A DNA stretch of 64,000 nucleotides from Candidatus Manganitrophaceae bacterium (GTDB lineage Bacteria > Nitrospirota > Nitrospiria > SBBL01 > Manganitrophaceae). Every line of letters starts with the position of its first letter. The first letter of the stretch is position 1. Positions 32,966-41,850 of this stretch are shown here, one piece after another. The translations under genes were made by a program, and so were the position numbers. Location of the stretch: positions 310,001 through 374,000 of the forward strand of contig JACQEZ010000011.1 of assembly GCA_016200325.1 (NCBI GenBank), written 5' to 3'. Below the pieces are notes generated by a model. That model ran no database searches, had not been told where the DNA came from, and saw nothing but the letters and a program-made list of their open reading frames with translations.

Positions 32966-34321
32966 CTACGCGGCCCAGGGATAGGTCTCCGGCGGCTCCC
33001 GCTCTGTCCGCGGCTGGATGTGAAGCGGATGGAGCGCGCTCGTCTCATCGAGGTAGAGGAAGGCGTCGTAGCGGCGCGGCATGACGGAAGAGACATAATT
33101 CCCGAACCGCTCCCGATTCGGATGATAGACGACGCCGATCGCGCGGTGTCCCTGCGGCGCGTAAAACCGCTCCTTCGCGGGAAGACGATCGAGCGCTTGG
33201 AAGATCAGCATCCGATCCTCCGGCGCGATCTGATGCAGGCGTCCCTCCCAGCTCCCCTCGGGCGCCGGCGGGACCGGCAGGACCGTCATCGGCGCCTCCC
33301 ATTCCGCGGCGGCGATCACGCTCCCATGATCCGACCCGAAGCCGACCAAAACGACCTTCTCCTCGCCCCGTCGTTCCCGCACCAGCTGACCGACATTGAC
33401 CATCCCCGCCGCCATGTCGGTGGCGCGGGCATCTCCGATGTGGGTGTTATGCGCCCAGACGATCGCCTTTGCGCCCGGCCCATGAAGCTGCATCAGCCGA
33501 TCGAGGGTGTCGGCCATATGGATATCGCGGATGTTCCATGATGCGGCCCCGCCCCGGACCATCGTTCGATAGTAGCGCTCTGCATTCTGGGCGACAAAGG
33601 CATTTTGCTCGGCGTTGAAAGCCGATTCCCGATCGTCCGAATCATTTTGAATCTTCTCTCGCGGAATTCTCTCCCGAAACATCCTCAATATCTCGACGAC
33701 CTCGTCTTCGCAGGAGGCCGGGACAAAGGCGGTTGCGCGCGCATACTCCTGAACATCCTCTCCGTACGGCTCAAAGCAGCGGTAGGCATACTTCGCGATC
33801 TGAGCCGCCGCCGGATCTGCTCGATTCAGGTACTGAACCACGGCGTGCATCGAGTCCCAAAGGGAGTAGACATCAAGTCCATAGAAGCCGACCCGCTCCG
33901 CTTCCGGAAGATCCTCATTGAACCGCCGGAGCCATTCGATCAGTACGATCACCTCTTCGTTGGCCCACATCCAGGTCGGCCAGCGATCGAAGGCAGAGAG
34001 GACCTCCCGTGCGCCGGCGCCCGAATTCGGCGCCCCTTTCACATATCGGTTCACCCGGTAGCAGTCGGGCCAGTCTCCCTCCACCGCGATAAAAGAAAAT
34101 CCCTTCTCTTGAATCAGCCGCTCGCTGATCAGCTGCCGCCAGGCGTAATACTCGGAGGTCCCGTGCGACGCCTCCCCCAGCAGCACAGACCGGGCCTCCC
34201 CGATCCGATCCAAAAGGGGATCGAGCGATTCGCGTCCGGCGAGCCGGTGCCCGATCGACGCCAACGCGTCGGTTCCCTCTTGCCCTCTTCCCTTGTCTCT
34301 ATCTTTCGGATTTTTATCCAT
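32966..34321 (-). CDS. Erythromycin-esterase-family protein
   Basis: ATG 34321 (MDKNPKDRDKG) is preferred over the upstream GTG because GGAG lies 9 bases before it. The 451-residue protein matches PF05139: VLLGEASHGTSEYYAWRQLISERLIQEKGFSFIAVEGDWPDCYRVNRYVKG holds the conserved His/Glu region, and WAHNTHIGDAR and VVLVGFGSDHGSV follow. In EreA/EreB the conserved His and Glu residues hydrolyse macrolide lactones. Most chromosomal homologues have unknown substrates, so resistance should not be assumed. The start region has a low-complexity charged leader of about 20 residues. Confidence 0.85.
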   Translation of the reverse strand: MDKNPKDRDKGRGQEGTDALASIGHRLAGRESLDPLLDRIGEARSVLLGEASHGTSEYYAWRQLISERLIQEKGFSFIAVEGDWPDCYRVNRYVKGAPNSGAGAREVLSAFDRWPTWMWANEEVIVLIEWLRRFNEDLPEAERVGFYGLDVYSLWDSMHAVVQYLNRADPAAAQIAKYAYRCFEPYGEDVQEYARATAFVPASCEDEVVEILRMFRERIPREKIQNDSDDRESAFNAEQNAFVAQNAERYYRTMVRGGAASWNIRDIHMADTLDRLMQLHGPGAKAIVWAHNTHIGDARATDMAAGMVNVGQLVRERRGEEKVVLVGFGSDHGSVIAAAEWEAPMTVLPVPPAPEGSWEGRLHQIAPEDRMLIFQALDRLPAKERFYAPQGHRAIGVVYHPNRERFGNYVSSVMPRRYDAFLYLDETSALHPLHIQPRTEREPPETYPWAA

Positions 34322-34430
34322 CGGTCTCTGCTCCCTCACGCTCTTAACACTAGACTAGCGATTGTGCCGCAAGAGGGCAACTCCCCAATAAGGAGTATCA
34401 CGATCCGTGCTCCCCGGTCTCCTTCCGTTG

Positions 34431-34436
34431 TATAAT
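34431..34436 (+). promoter_or_regulatory. TATAAT -10 element for a leaderless DNA ligase transcript
   Basis: A perfect TATAAT hexamer ends 6 bases before ATG 34443, so transcription should begin at or next to the start codon. No Shine-Dalgarno is present. No convincing -35 is visible at 16-18 bases upstream. Confidence 0.5.
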
Positions 34437-34442
34437 AAACCG

Positions 34443-36044
34443 ATGCACCTTCAACCGCTGGTACAACTGACCGCGCAGCTTCGAGCAACGACCGGTAAAA
34501 ATCAGAAGATCGCGCTGATCGCCGACTTTTTGAAACAGACCGCCGGGCCCGAAACGGCGCTCTCCGCCCTCTACCTCACCGGCGCCCTGCCGCAAGGACG
34601 GATGGGAGTCGGCTGGCAGACGTTAAAAAGGGCGATGTCGGAAGCCGGCCCGATCGAGCCCCCCTGGACGCTCGCCGAGCTCGACACCCTCTTCACCGAA
34701 ATCGCCGCCCAATCGGGAAGCGGCTCCGCCGGCCGCAAACACGCCGCGCTTCAGCGGCTGTTTCAACGGGCCGATCTGGAGGAGCGGCGCTTTCTCGTCG
34801 CCCTCCTCACCGGAGAGATGCGGCAGGGGGCCCTGGAAGGGGTGCTGCTCGACGCCATCGCCCAGGCGGCGGGACTCCCCGGTGCGGCCGTCCGCGAAGG
34901 GATGATGTTCTCAGGAAATATCGGCGCGGTCGCGGAGGCGGCGCTCCATCAGGGGGCGGAAGGGCTGGCCCGTTTCTCGTTTCGCCTCTTTTCACCGATC
35001 GCGCCGATGTTGGCGAACAGCGCGGAGGGGGTCAAAGAGGCGCTGGCCCGGCTCGGCGAGGCGGCGTTCGAGTTCAAGCTCGATGGCGCGCGGATTCAGC
35101 TTCATAAAGGAGGAGAGGAGGTTCGGATTTTTACCCGTCAGCTTCAGGAGGTCGGCGAGCGACTTCCGGAGATCGTCGCGTGGGCGCAACGCCTTCCACT
35201 TCGAGAAGGGGTTCTGGAAGGAGAGGCGATCGCCCTTCGTCCCGACGGCCGGCCGCAGCCGTTTCAGATCACGATGCGGCGGTTTGGGCGGATCAAAAAT
35301 GTCGAAGCGATGCGGCAGGAGATCCCCCTCTCGTTCTATTTTTTTGATCTCCTTTACCTCGACGGCCGGTCCCTGATCGCCCTTCCCTATCGGGAGCGAT
35401 TCGAGCGCCTCTCGGAGACCCTTACGGCCCCGATAATCGTTCCCCGGATTCAAACCGCGGCGCCGGAAGCGGCCGATCGTTTCCTAAAACGGTCGCTGGC
35501 CGAAGGACATGAGGGGTTGATGGCCAAATCGCTCACCGCGCCGTATCAGGCGGGCCAGCGCGGGTCGAACTGGCTCAAGATCAAAACGGCGCAGACGCTC
35601 GACCTCGTCGTTTTGGCGGTCGAATGGGGGAGCGGCCGCCGCTCCGGGTGGCTGTCGAACCTTCACCTCGGCGCACGCGAGCCGGCGAGCGGTGCATTCA
35701 TCATGCTGGGGAAGACCTTCAAAGGGTTGACCGATGAGATGCTCCGATGGCAGACGGAGAAATTTCTTTCGACGGAAGTCGGCCGGGACGATTGGACCGT
35801 TTATGTCCGGCCGGAGTGGGTGGTCGAGATCGCCTTCTCCGACATTCAGGCGTCGCCGCGCTACCCCGCCGGGGTGGCGCTTCGGTTTGCGCGGGTCAAG
35901 CGCTATCGGCCCGACAAGGCGGCCGCCGAGGCCGACACGATCGAGACGGTCCTCTCCCTCTTTGCACAGCAAGGAGGACGTTTACCGGAGAAGACGGAAT
36001 GGCCGGTCCGGCCGGCGCAGGAAGAGCCGCCGGGCTCCGCCTAA
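34443..36044 (+). CDS. ATP-dependent DNA ligase
   Basis: This 533-residue protein starts at ATG 34443 (MHLQPLVQLTAQLRATTGK). The N-terminal helical domain (about 1-175) resembles the DNA_ligase_A_N module. The nucleotidyl-transferase core has the adenylation motif EFKLDGARIQLH (Lys212), IFTRQLQEVGERLPEIV, VLEGEAIALRPDGRPQPFQ and EGLMAKSLTAPYQAGQRGSNWLKIK. The OB domain contains IMLGKTFKGLTDEML and EIAFSDIQASPRYPAGVALRF. Overall this is LigB-like in length. No Ku or LigD genes are nearby, so a repair or accessory role beside NAD-dependent LigA is likely. It has a TATAAT directly upstream, no ribosome site, and a stop overlapping the convergent aminopeptidase stop by 4 bases. Confidence 0.92.
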   Translation: MHLQPLVQLTAQLRATTGKNQKIALIADFLKQTAGPETALSALYLTGALPQGRMGVGWQTLKRAMSEAGPIEPPWTLAELDTLFTEIAAQSGSGSAGRKHAALQRLFQRADLEERRFLVALLTGEMRQGALEGVLLDAIAQAAGLPGAAVREGMMFSGNIGAVAEAALHQGAEGLARFSFRLFSPIAPMLANSAEGVKEALARLGEAAFEFKLDGARIQLHKGGEEVRIFTRQLQEVGERLPEIVAWAQRLPLREGVLEGEAIALRPDGRPQPFQITMRRFGRIKNVEAMRQEIPLSFYFFDLLYLDGRSLIALPYRERFERLSETLTAPIIVPRIQTAAPEAADRFLKRSLAEGHEGLMAKSLTAPYQAGQRGSNWLKIKTAQTLDLVVLAVEWGSGRRSGWLSNLHLGAREPASGAFIMLGKTFKGLTDEMLRWQTEKFLSTEVGRDDWTVYVRPEWVVEIAFSDIQASPRYPAGVALRFARVKRYRPDKAAAEADTIETVLSLFAQQGGRLPEKTEWPVRPAQEEPPGSA

Positions 36045-38638
36045 AACTGCCGGATCAGCGGCTTCGCCGATCCGCCCCGGTCCTGCATCCAACGGGAGAG
36101 CGGAATCATCTGCCGCTCTTTAAATCGAATCCCGATCTGCATAAACTCCAACGTTTGCGCCAGCGCCCGCTCGGCCGCTGCGATTTTGTTCGCCGGATCG
36201 TTAAAGAACGTTTGGACCTCCCGGTACCACGGCTCCCGCCAGAGGGCGCGGGCCCCCTGAATAATCCGCATCGCACCGATGCTTCCCCCTTTTTCCCGCA
36301 GCCGGCGCCACTCGGCTTGGACGAAGCGCCAGCTCTCTTCCTGTGTTGCCGGGTTCCCGAGGAGATACCGGACCGGCTTCCAGACATCTTGCGATCGCAC
36401 CTCATCGGAGAGGGCGAACTCCAACAATTTTCGCGCCAGATCGGGTTTAGTAAAATCGGCCAGCGCCAACAGATACCGATCGCGCTCTTCCGGCGTCGGG
36501 GCCGTTTTGAATTTCTGAACGAACCGATCGAAGGCGGAGCCGCCGTCGGTCCGCGCGGTGAGCCGCACCAGCGGGGTCGCCAAGGTCGGATCGATCGAGG
36601 TCGCCTTCGCTTGAAAGCGGGTCCATCGCCGCGGCAGCTCCGAGATGACATCTTCATCCTGGGCGATCGCCCCCATCGCCCAGAGGGCGGCGGCGCGGGT
36701 CAACCGCCGCTCGTCATCCTCGCCGGGGGCCGCCTCCCAGCCGATCTCTTTCCAGACCGGCTCGAAGAAATCTTTCGCGAAGGCCTGAAACTTCGACCGA
36801 TCTTTTGCAGGAATCATCTGATTGGAGAGCGTTTCAAAATAGCCGGCCGCCGCCTCAACCACGACCCGGGTGGAATCTCCCTTGAACCGAGCCAGCGTTT
36901 CCATAAAGGCGACGATCGAGAGATCCCCGCTGACGGCGAGCGCCCACAGATGGTTGAGGGAGCCGATCCGCTCGGGCGCGGAGAGCCCCGCCGGAATCAC
37001 CGGCTGCAGCGCGGCTCGAAGCGGGCGGTTGTAATCGACGCGCAGAAAGCCGCTCTCCTCCGCATTGCCGTAAACCCAGCGGACCGCGCCGCTCCCCGGG
37101 AGGCTGACCGTCGTTACCCGGTTCTTCAGCAGGACGCGATGTTTCTGCACGCCGCCGTCGTCTTCGTATTTCAGCGTAAACGGAACCGACCAGGTCGGAG
37201 AGGCCCCCCCGCCGACGGTGTGCCCTCCGGCGAAGAACCGGCGCTGCTCGATCGTCAGGTTCCGAAAGTTGCTCTCGGATGCCTCGATCGTCACCAGCGG
37301 AAATCCCGGCTGGGTAAACCAATCTTTGGCGATGGCTGCAACCGGTTGGCCTGATGCGGCTTCGAGCGTTGACCAGAGATCGCCTGCGACGGTATTCTTG
37401 TACTGGTGGGCCTTCATGTAGTCGCGAATGCCCTTTCGGAACGCCTCTTCTCCCAGGAAATGCTCGATCATCCGCAGACAGGCCGCCCCTTTTTCATAGG
37501 TCAGCGCGTCGAACATCTCCTCGATCTGAGCCGCGTTGGTCACCTTGGCCTGGATCGGCCGGCTGCTCTGGAGCGCATCGACCCCGAGCGGGATCTGCTT
37601 CTCTTGCTGGAATTCGATCCAGGAGTGCCATTCCGGCCGCCACTGATCGACGATTTTGACCGCAAGCCAGGTGGCGAACGCTTCATTGAGCCAGAGGTCG
37701 TCCCACCAGGCCATCGTGACGAGATTTCCAAACCATTGATGGACGATCTCGTGGGTGATGACGTTGGCGACGCCCCGTTGTGTCCCGGTGGAGGCGAGGG
37801 TTTCATCGAGGAGGAGACGGGAGTCGCGGAAGAAGATCGCCCCCCAATTCTCCATCGCCCCCATCGCGAAATCGGGAACGCTGACGAGGTCGAGCTTCGG
37901 ATAAGGGTAGGGCAGATCGAAGTAGTCATTCAATAGCGGCAGGACCGCCGAGGTGACTTTTAGCGCGAAATCGCCGAGGTGAAGCTGGCCCGGAACGGTC
38001 CAGATCGCGACGCGGGTTCCGGCCACATCGATCTCCTTCGACTCGAGCCGAGCGACCGCGAGCGCCAAGAGATAGGTCGACATGACCGGGGTCTCCTCGA
38101 AAGAGACGGTCTTTAATGCCCCTTCCGTTTTCTCGGAGATCACCGGCATGTTGGAGAGAGCGGTCAGGTGGGCGGGGATCGTGACGGTCAGTCGAAAGCG
38201 GGCCTTCATTCCCGGCTCATCGAAAGAGGGAATCATCCGGCGGGCATCGGTTGCCTCAAATTGGGTGAAGGCATAGGTCTCGCCGCCGGCATGCGCCTCG
38301 TATAGTCCACGCAGATGCCGATTGAGCTTTCCGGAGAAGCGGAGGGTGAGACGCGCCGGGCCGGCCGGCAGCGGCTCGGCAAAAGTCAGGGTGAGTGTTT
38401 CAGAGGCGGGATCGGTTGCGACGCGCGCCGGAGCCGCCGAGCCTTCCCGTCCGACGGTCGCTTCCGGAATGTCGAGGTCGAGCGCATGGAGGGTGATGGT
38501 GTTCGTCGGTTGGGCAATCTGAAGATCGATCGCGACCTCCCCCCCGAACCGCCGCTCTTCCGGTGCCACATTCATTCGGATCTGGTAGAGTTCAGGCCGG
38601 ACCCCTCCCGGCAGACGTCCCTCAATCAGCGCGCTCAT
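36041..38638 (-). CDS. M1-family aminopeptidase (gluzincin)
   Basis: The call is 865 residues from ATG 38638, which is preceded by GAGGAGGTCT. Substrate-binding GAMENWGAIFFRD (about 260) and the zinc site HEIVHQWFGN (296-300), with the downstream Glu in WLNEAFATW, identify an M1 aminopeptidase. The N-terminal saddle domain is present (LRFSGKLNRHLRGLYEA) and the C-terminal ERAP1-like helical domain runs from about 520. No signal peptide is present, so it acts in the cytoplasm in peptide turnover. Length and order are those of the ERAP/puromycin-sensitive type and not of E. coli PepN. Confidence 0.95.
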   Translation of the reverse strand: MSALIEGRLPGGVRPELYQIRMNVAPEERRFGGEVAIDLQIAQPTNTITLHALDLDIPEATVGREGSAAPARVATDPASETLTLTFAEPLPAGPARLTLRFSGKLNRHLRGLYEAHAGGETYAFTQFEATDARRMIPSFDEPGMKARFRLTVTIPAHLTALSNMPVISEKTEGALKTVSFEETPVMSTYLLALAVARLESKEIDVAGTRVAIWTVPGQLHLGDFALKVTSAVLPLLNDYFDLPYPYPKLDLVSVPDFAMGAMENWGAIFFRDSRLLLDETLASTGTQRGVANVITHEIVHQWFGNLVTMAWWDDLWLNEAFATWLAVKIVDQWRPEWHSWIEFQQEKQIPLGVDALQSSRPIQAKVTNAAQIEEMFDALTYEKGAACLRMIEHFLGEEAFRKGIRDYMKAHQYKNTVAGDLWSTLEAASGQPVAAIAKDWFTQPGFPLVTIEASESNFRNLTIEQRRFFAGGHTVGGGASPTWSVPFTLKYEDDGGVQKHRVLLKNRVTTVSLPGSGAVRWVYGNAEESGFLRVDYNRPLRAALQPVIPAGLSAPERIGSLNHLWALAVSGDLSIVAFMETLARFKGDSTRVVVEAAAGYFETLSNQMIPAKDRSKFQAFAKDFFEPVWKEIGWEAAPGEDDERRLTRAAALWAMGAIAQDEDVISELPRRWTRFQAKATSIDPTLATPLVRLTARTDGGSAFDRFVQKFKTAPTPEERDRYLLALADFTKPDLARKLLEFALSDEVRSQDVWKPVRYLLGNPATQEESWRFVQAEWRRLREKGGSIGAMRIIQGARALWREPWYREVQTFFNDPANKIAAAERALAQTLEFMQIGIRFKERQMIPLSRWMQDRGGSAKPLIRQF

Positions 38639-38780
38639 AGACCTCCTCAATAGACCTCATGGGGCGATTTTTCGCCTGAGAGGATTTATGTTGAGCCGTC
38701 ATTATAGGACGAAGTTCCGGCGGAGGGCAAGCGGAACGATTCGGTCCGGACGCTTTGAGGGAAAGATCTGCGGGCGGGGT

Positions 38781-39575
38781 TTACCTTGGATTGAATTTGG
38801 TCCGGTAATCGGAGGGAGGCATTCCCATCTTGCCGAAGAAGACCTTGCTGAAATAGCCTTGCTCTGAGAAGCCGACCTCGCAGCTGATCTCTTTGATCGT
38901 CCGATGCGGATCTTTCAAAAGCTGAATCGCGCGATCGATTCGGATGGCGGTGAGATAATCGTGGAACCCGATGCCGCACTCTTTTTTAAAGGAGGCGGAG
39001 AGGTATTTCGGATGAAGCGAGACCGCCTGTCCGATCTCCTCCAGGGAGAGCTCGGGCGAGCTGTAATGCCGGTCGATGAATTGGACCGCCCGCCGCATCT
39101 TCAGCGAGAGGTGATCGAAATCGATATTGAGCTGTTCATGCACCCGCTCAAACGGATCGGCGCCGAGCAGCCGTGCAATCTTATGTTCCAGCTGATCGAC
39201 GTTCCAAGGTTTATCGATATAGCCGTTGGCGCGCACCTCCAACATTTGAGAGAGAAGCTCTTTGGTGCCGTAGCCGCTGGTAAAAAGAATCGGGACAACC
39301 CGGTCGACCTGACGGATTCTCCGATAAAGGGTGAGGCCGTCGGTGTCGGCGAGGCGGACATCGAGAATGATGAGGTCGATGTCGCGCCGGTCCCGGATGG
39401 CCTGGAGCGCGTCCTCCCCCTTCTCTTTTTTAATCAGTAAATACCGCTCCTGGAGGATGATTTCCAACGACTGGAGCACCGCCGGCTCGTCGTCGACCGC
39501 CAGGATGGTTTTCTTCAGAGGCTCGAGTGTCCTCTTTCTTACGACTTCCTTTGTATCCAAAGATGAAAGTGTCAT
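38781..39575 (-). CDS. Response regulator with AraC-type DNA-binding output
   Basis: This 264-residue protein has a receiver domain (about 20-135) with the acidic pair Asp28/Asp29, phospho-acceptor Asp72 in IILDVRLADTDG, and KPWNVDQLEHKI with the conserved Lys. The C-terminal AraC/XylS domain (about 160-262) has HYSSPELSLEEIGQAVSLHPKYLSASFKKECGIGFHDYL and GYFSKVFFGKMGMPPSDYRTKF. No cognate kinase is adjacent, and the hybrid kinase at 44377 is 5 kb away. A TATAAT and a terminator hairpin lie just upstream. Confidence 0.92.
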   Translation of the reverse strand: MTLSSLDTKEVVRKRTLEPLKKTILAVDDEPAVLQSLEIILQERYLLIKKEKGEDALQAIRDRRDIDLIILDVRLADTDGLTLYRRIRQVDRVVPILFTSGYGTKELLSQMLEVRANGYIDKPWNVDQLEHKIARLLGADPFERVHEQLNIDFDHLSLKMRRAVQFIDRHYSSPELSLEEIGQAVSLHPKYLSASFKKECGIGFHDYLTAIRIDRAIQLLKDPHRTIKEISCEVGFSEQGYFSKVFFGKMGMPPSDYRTKFNPR

Positions 39576-39610
39576 GGGCCGATCCCTATTGTATGAGGGT
39601 TACGCATTTT

Positions 39611-39616
39611 ATTATA
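39611..39616 (-). promoter_or_regulatory. TATAAT -10 element for the AraC-type response regulator
   Basis: Minus-strand TATAAT lies 35 bases upstream of the ATG at 39575, predicting a leader of about 28 bases that contains the ATAGGGATCGG ribosome region. No good -35 is seen at the expected spacing. Confidence 0.4.
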
Positions 39617-39627
39617 CCCGATGAATG

Positions 39628-39687
39628 AAAAAAGGGGGAGGCTTTTATGACGTAAAAAGCGCCCAAAAGGCTTTGAAAAGCGCCTCC
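39628..39687 (-). terminator. Terminator-like hairpin after the EVE gene
   Basis: On the minus strand GGAGGCGCTTTT (39687-39676) pairs with AAAAGCCTCC (39646-39637) with a two-base GC bulge. CCC and TTTTTT follow (39633-39628). This ends transcripts from the NlpC/P60-EVE pair just before the response-regulator promoter. Confidence 0.5.
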
Positions 39688-39754
39688 GGTGTCGAAGCCG
39701 TCTCTTTTTATAAATACCGCTATGGTAATAGAGGGGCCGGCCCGGCTTGTGTCT

Positions 39755-40228
39755 TTAGGGCCATTCGGAAAGCTTCGTAATGGCGTGCCACTCCGCGGCG
39801 GTCACAGGGGTGATCGAAAGGCGGTTTCCTTTACGGAGCACCCACATCGATTTCAGCGCCGGAACGGCCCGCAGCCGCGGGAGGGTGATGACCGCTTTGC
39901 AGGCTTTCACAAACCGAAGATCGACCATATACCAAACCGGATTGTTCGGAAGGCTCTTCGGATCAAAGTGGTCGTCTTTCGGGTCCCACGCGGTACGGTC
40001 GGGATAGGCGGTCTTGGCCACCTCGGCCATTCCGGCGATTCCGACCGGCTCGACGTTGCTGTGATAAAAGAGAACCCCGTCGCCGAGTTGCATCTGATCG
40101 CGCATGAAGTTGCGCGCCTGGAAATTTCGGACGCCCGACCAATACGTCGTCCGATCGCGCTGCAGGTCATGAATCGAGTAGGTGTTCGGCTCCGATTTCA
40201 TTAACCAATATCTTTTTTGAGGGGCCAT
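39755..40228 (-). CDS. EVE-domain protein
   Basis: This 157-residue protein is nearly all EVE domain (PUA-like fold): KRYWLMKSEPNTYSIHDLQRD, TYWSGVRNFQARNFMRDQMQLGDGVLFYHSN, GIAGMAEVAKTAYPD and WYMVDLRFVK. EVE proteins bind modified bases in DNA or RNA. The ATG directly follows the TGA of the NlpC/P60 gene, with GGAG upstream, so it is translationally coupled to that gene. It is the normal size for a stand-alone EVE protein. Confidence 0.92.
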   Translation of the reverse strand: MAPQKRYWLMKSEPNTYSIHDLQRDRTTYWSGVRNFQARNFMRDQMQLGDGVLFYHSNVEPVGIAGMAEVAKTAYPDRTAWDPKDDHFDPKSLPNNPVWYMVDLRFVKACKAVITLPRLRAVPALKSMWVLRKGNRLSITPVTAAEWHAITKLSEWP

Positions 40229-40780
40229 TCAACGCTCCTTGGATGAATCCTCGCCCCCTCTGCGGGGAAGGGACGCCTGCCGCCCTTTCCCTTTCTCGCC
40301 GCCCGGCGGAAGAAGACGGCGGGCCGTCTGATACCGGCGCTTCCAGTAGGGGTGGTCAAGCCGCTCGACGCTCACCTCACCGTCGCGGCGCGGGGCGTGG
40401 ATAAATTGATTGTCGCCGAGATAGATCCCGACATGGAGGGGCGTTCCCCCGCCGATCCGGAAAAAGACCAGATCGGCGGGAAGAAGGTCTTGGGGTGCGA
40501 CGGGCCGGCCCCGTTTGATCTGCGCACCGGTATAGTGGGGGAGGGAGAGGCCGACCGCCTCGGCATACACGTAAGCGACATAACCGCTGCAGTCGAATCC
40601 TTCGGGAGTCGCCCCCCCGTACCGGTAAGGGGTTCCAATAAATCGGTACGCCATTTTTATCACGGCATCACGATCCGATGCCCGGCCCGCGATGCTTGGC
40701 TCTGACGTTTCCAGACCGTGCATCCCGGCGCAGCCGGCCAGCAGCAACAGGCAAAGAACTCCAACGGTTCTCGAGCGCAT
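40229..40780 (-). CDS. NlpC/P60 (C40) peptidoglycan endopeptidase lipoprotein
   Basis: This 183-residue lipoprotein has signal peptide VGVLCLLLLAGC (Cys17). The C40 domain follows: YRFIGTPYRYGGATPEGFDCSGYVAYVYAEA with the catalytic Cys, and GTPLHVGIYLGDNQFIHAPR with the catalytic His. It would cut stem peptides in the cell wall from the outer membrane or periplasm. The C-terminus is basic and Gly-rich. It is coupled to the EVE gene by adjoining stop and start. Confidence 0.93.
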   Translation of the reverse strand: MRSRTVGVLCLLLLAGCAGMHGLETSEPSIAGRASDRDAVIKMAYRFIGTPYRYGGATPEGFDCSGYVAYVYAEAVGLSLPHYTGAQIKRGRPVAPQDLLPADLVFFRIGGGTPLHVGIYLGDNQFIHAPRRDGEVSVERLDHPYWKRRYQTARRLLPPGGEKGKGRQASLPRRGGEDSSKER

Positions 40781-40880
40781 TCGTCAAAATAGTCGGATTC
40801 GGAAAGGTTGTCAAGCAGATCGATCTGGCGTTTCACAGGTCGGTATGGTATTCTCCCCTCCCAACGAATGGAGGCGCCCG

Positions 40881-41237
40881 ATGCTGACTTTTTATCACTA
40901 TGATCGTTGCAGCACTTGCGTCAAGGCAAAACGCCATCTCACCGCGCTCGGGCATACCCTGAAGGAGATCGACATCACGACCGATCCCCCTTCAGAGAAG
41001 GCGCTGATCGATCTGGTCGCGAAGAGCGGCCGTCCTTATACCGATTTTCTCAACCGAAGCGGCGTGCAGTACCGGGAGGAAAAAATGAAGGAGAAGGTCC
41101 AGACCCTCCCGGAGGGTGAGATCCTCCGCCTCTTGGCCGGCAACGGACGGCTGATCAAGCGCCCGATCGTGACCGATGGAAAACGGGTGACGGTCGGCTT
41201 TAATGAGGCCGCCTTTAATGCCGTCTGGGGACGATAG
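40881..41237 (+). CDS. ArsC/Spx-family thioredoxin-fold protein
   Basis: ATG 40881 follows AATGGAGGCG, giving 118 residues, the normal length. The CxxC at Cys10/Cys13 (DRCSTCVKA) and KSGRPYTDFLNRSG, then GRLIKRPIVTDGKRVTVGFNEAAF, place it in the ArsC/Spx/MgsR/YffB family. CxxC-bearing members are mostly redox-sensitive or glutathione-linked proteins. No ars genes are nearby, so arsenate reduction is not supported. The longer upstream frame lacks a ribosome site. Confidence 0.9.
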   Translation: MLTFYHYDRCSTCVKAKRHLTALGHTLKEIDITTDPPSEKALIDLVAKSGRPYTDFLNRSGVQYREEKMKEKVQTLPEGEILRLLAGNGRLIKRPIVTDGKRVTVGFNEAAFNAVWGR

Positions 41238-41285
41238 GCTAAAGTTCTGTAAGGAGGGTGGATACCCAGCGACCCTCAGGCCGAC

Positions 41286-41347
41286 AAAAAGGACGGCACG
41301 TCGGATCTTTCCTCCGGGGGGGGAAGTGAAGACCGATCGTGCCGTCC
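41286..41347 (-). terminator. Strong hairpin between ArsC-like and hemerythrin genes
   Basis: GGACGGCACG (41291-41300) and CGTGCCGTCC (41338-41347) pair perfectly, and the stem extends by TCGG/CCGA with a one-base bulge. On the minus strand TTTTT (41290-41286) follows, so it is an intrinsic terminator for the hemerythrin gene. It may also protect or end the convergent ArsC-like transcript. Confidence 0.7.
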
Positions 41348-41352
41348 GATCA

Positions 41353-41372
41353 TCCGGAAGATCCTTTCCGGA
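41353..41372. repeat. Second small hairpin at the end of the hemerythrin gene
   Basis: TCCGGAA (41353-41359) and TTCCGGA (41366-41372) flank a six-base loop, 3 bases beyond the hemerythrin stop on the minus strand. It is probably part of a tandem 3' structure with the terminator that follows. Confidence 0.45.
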
Positions 41373-41375
41373 ACC

Positions 41376-41804
41376 TTATGCCACCTCTCCGAGCGCATCC
41401 TCTTTGAGGCTTGCGATCTGAGCGCCGAGTTCATTCAGCTGATCCTTCAGCTGCTTCTCCGCTTCGGGGAACATCTGTCCTTCTTCCTCCTCGATGTGAT
41501 GGAGGAGACTCTCTTCAAAGCGCTTCACCTTTTCATCAAAATCGCCTGCCGTCTCGCCTCCTTCGACCAACTCGGCCAGAAGGTTGTCGACCTCTTGATG
41601 CTCTTCGTTGAATTCGGAGACGAGCGATTCTTGATACGGCTCCATCGCCGGATAGAAGATCTCTTCTTCCGCCTGGCTGTGAACCTTGATCTCCTGCTCA
41701 ATCGTGTCGAGAAGCTGCCGCCGGTTTTTCTTCTCACCTTTTAACTTCTTAATCAACCCTTTCACCTTCTCATGATCCTGTTTAAGCAGTTCCGTCGCTT
41801 TCAT
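41376..41804 (-). CDS. Hemerythrin-domain protein
   Basis: This 142-residue four-helix protein has the His/Glu pattern of diiron hemerythrins: LKQDHEKVKGLI (His11), KVHSQAEEEIFYPAM (His42, Glu46), EEHQEVDNLL and LLHHIEEEEGQMFPEAEK. It binds a diiron centre and serves in oxygen or NO sensing, storage or redox stress. It has a good AAGGAGAT ribosome site. A palindrome 25-41 bases upstream of the ATG suggests dedicated control. The gene is single, closed by a strong terminator. Confidence 0.93.
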   Translation of the reverse strand: MKATELLKQDHEKVKGLIKKLKGEKKNRRQLLDTIEQEIKVHSQAEEEIFYPAMEPYQESLVSEFNEEHQEVDNLLAELVEGGETAGDFDEKVKRFEESLLHHIEEEEGQMFPEAEKQLKDQLNELGAQIASLKEDALGEVA

Positions 41805-41828
41805 TCGAATCTCCTTTCTAAACGGTGA

Positions 41829-41845
41829 CCTCTATAAAATAGAGG
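41829..41845. promoter_or_regulatory. Perfect palindrome upstream of hemerythrin
   Basis: CCTCTAT-AAA-ATAGAGG is a perfect 7-bp inverted repeat with a 3-base centre, 25 bases before the ATG at 41804. Its AT core may include the -10 on the minus strand. This is typical of an operator overlapping a promoter. Confidence 0.5.
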
Positions 41846-41850
41846 ACATT

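Noticed and set aside
32966-34321. Reading the erythromycin-esterase-family gene as a macrolide-resistance gene
   Set aside because: Family membership alone does not show macrolide hydrolysis; no resistance context or mobile element is present.
35747-37354. 535-codon plus-strand ORF after the DNA ligase
   Set aside because: Shadow of the ligase end and the antisense aminopeptidase gene; Arg/Gly/Pro-rich without motifs.
40881-41237. Arsenate reductase call for the ArsC-like gene
   Set aside because: No ars genes are nearby and the CxxC pair fits Spx/YffB-like proteins equally well.
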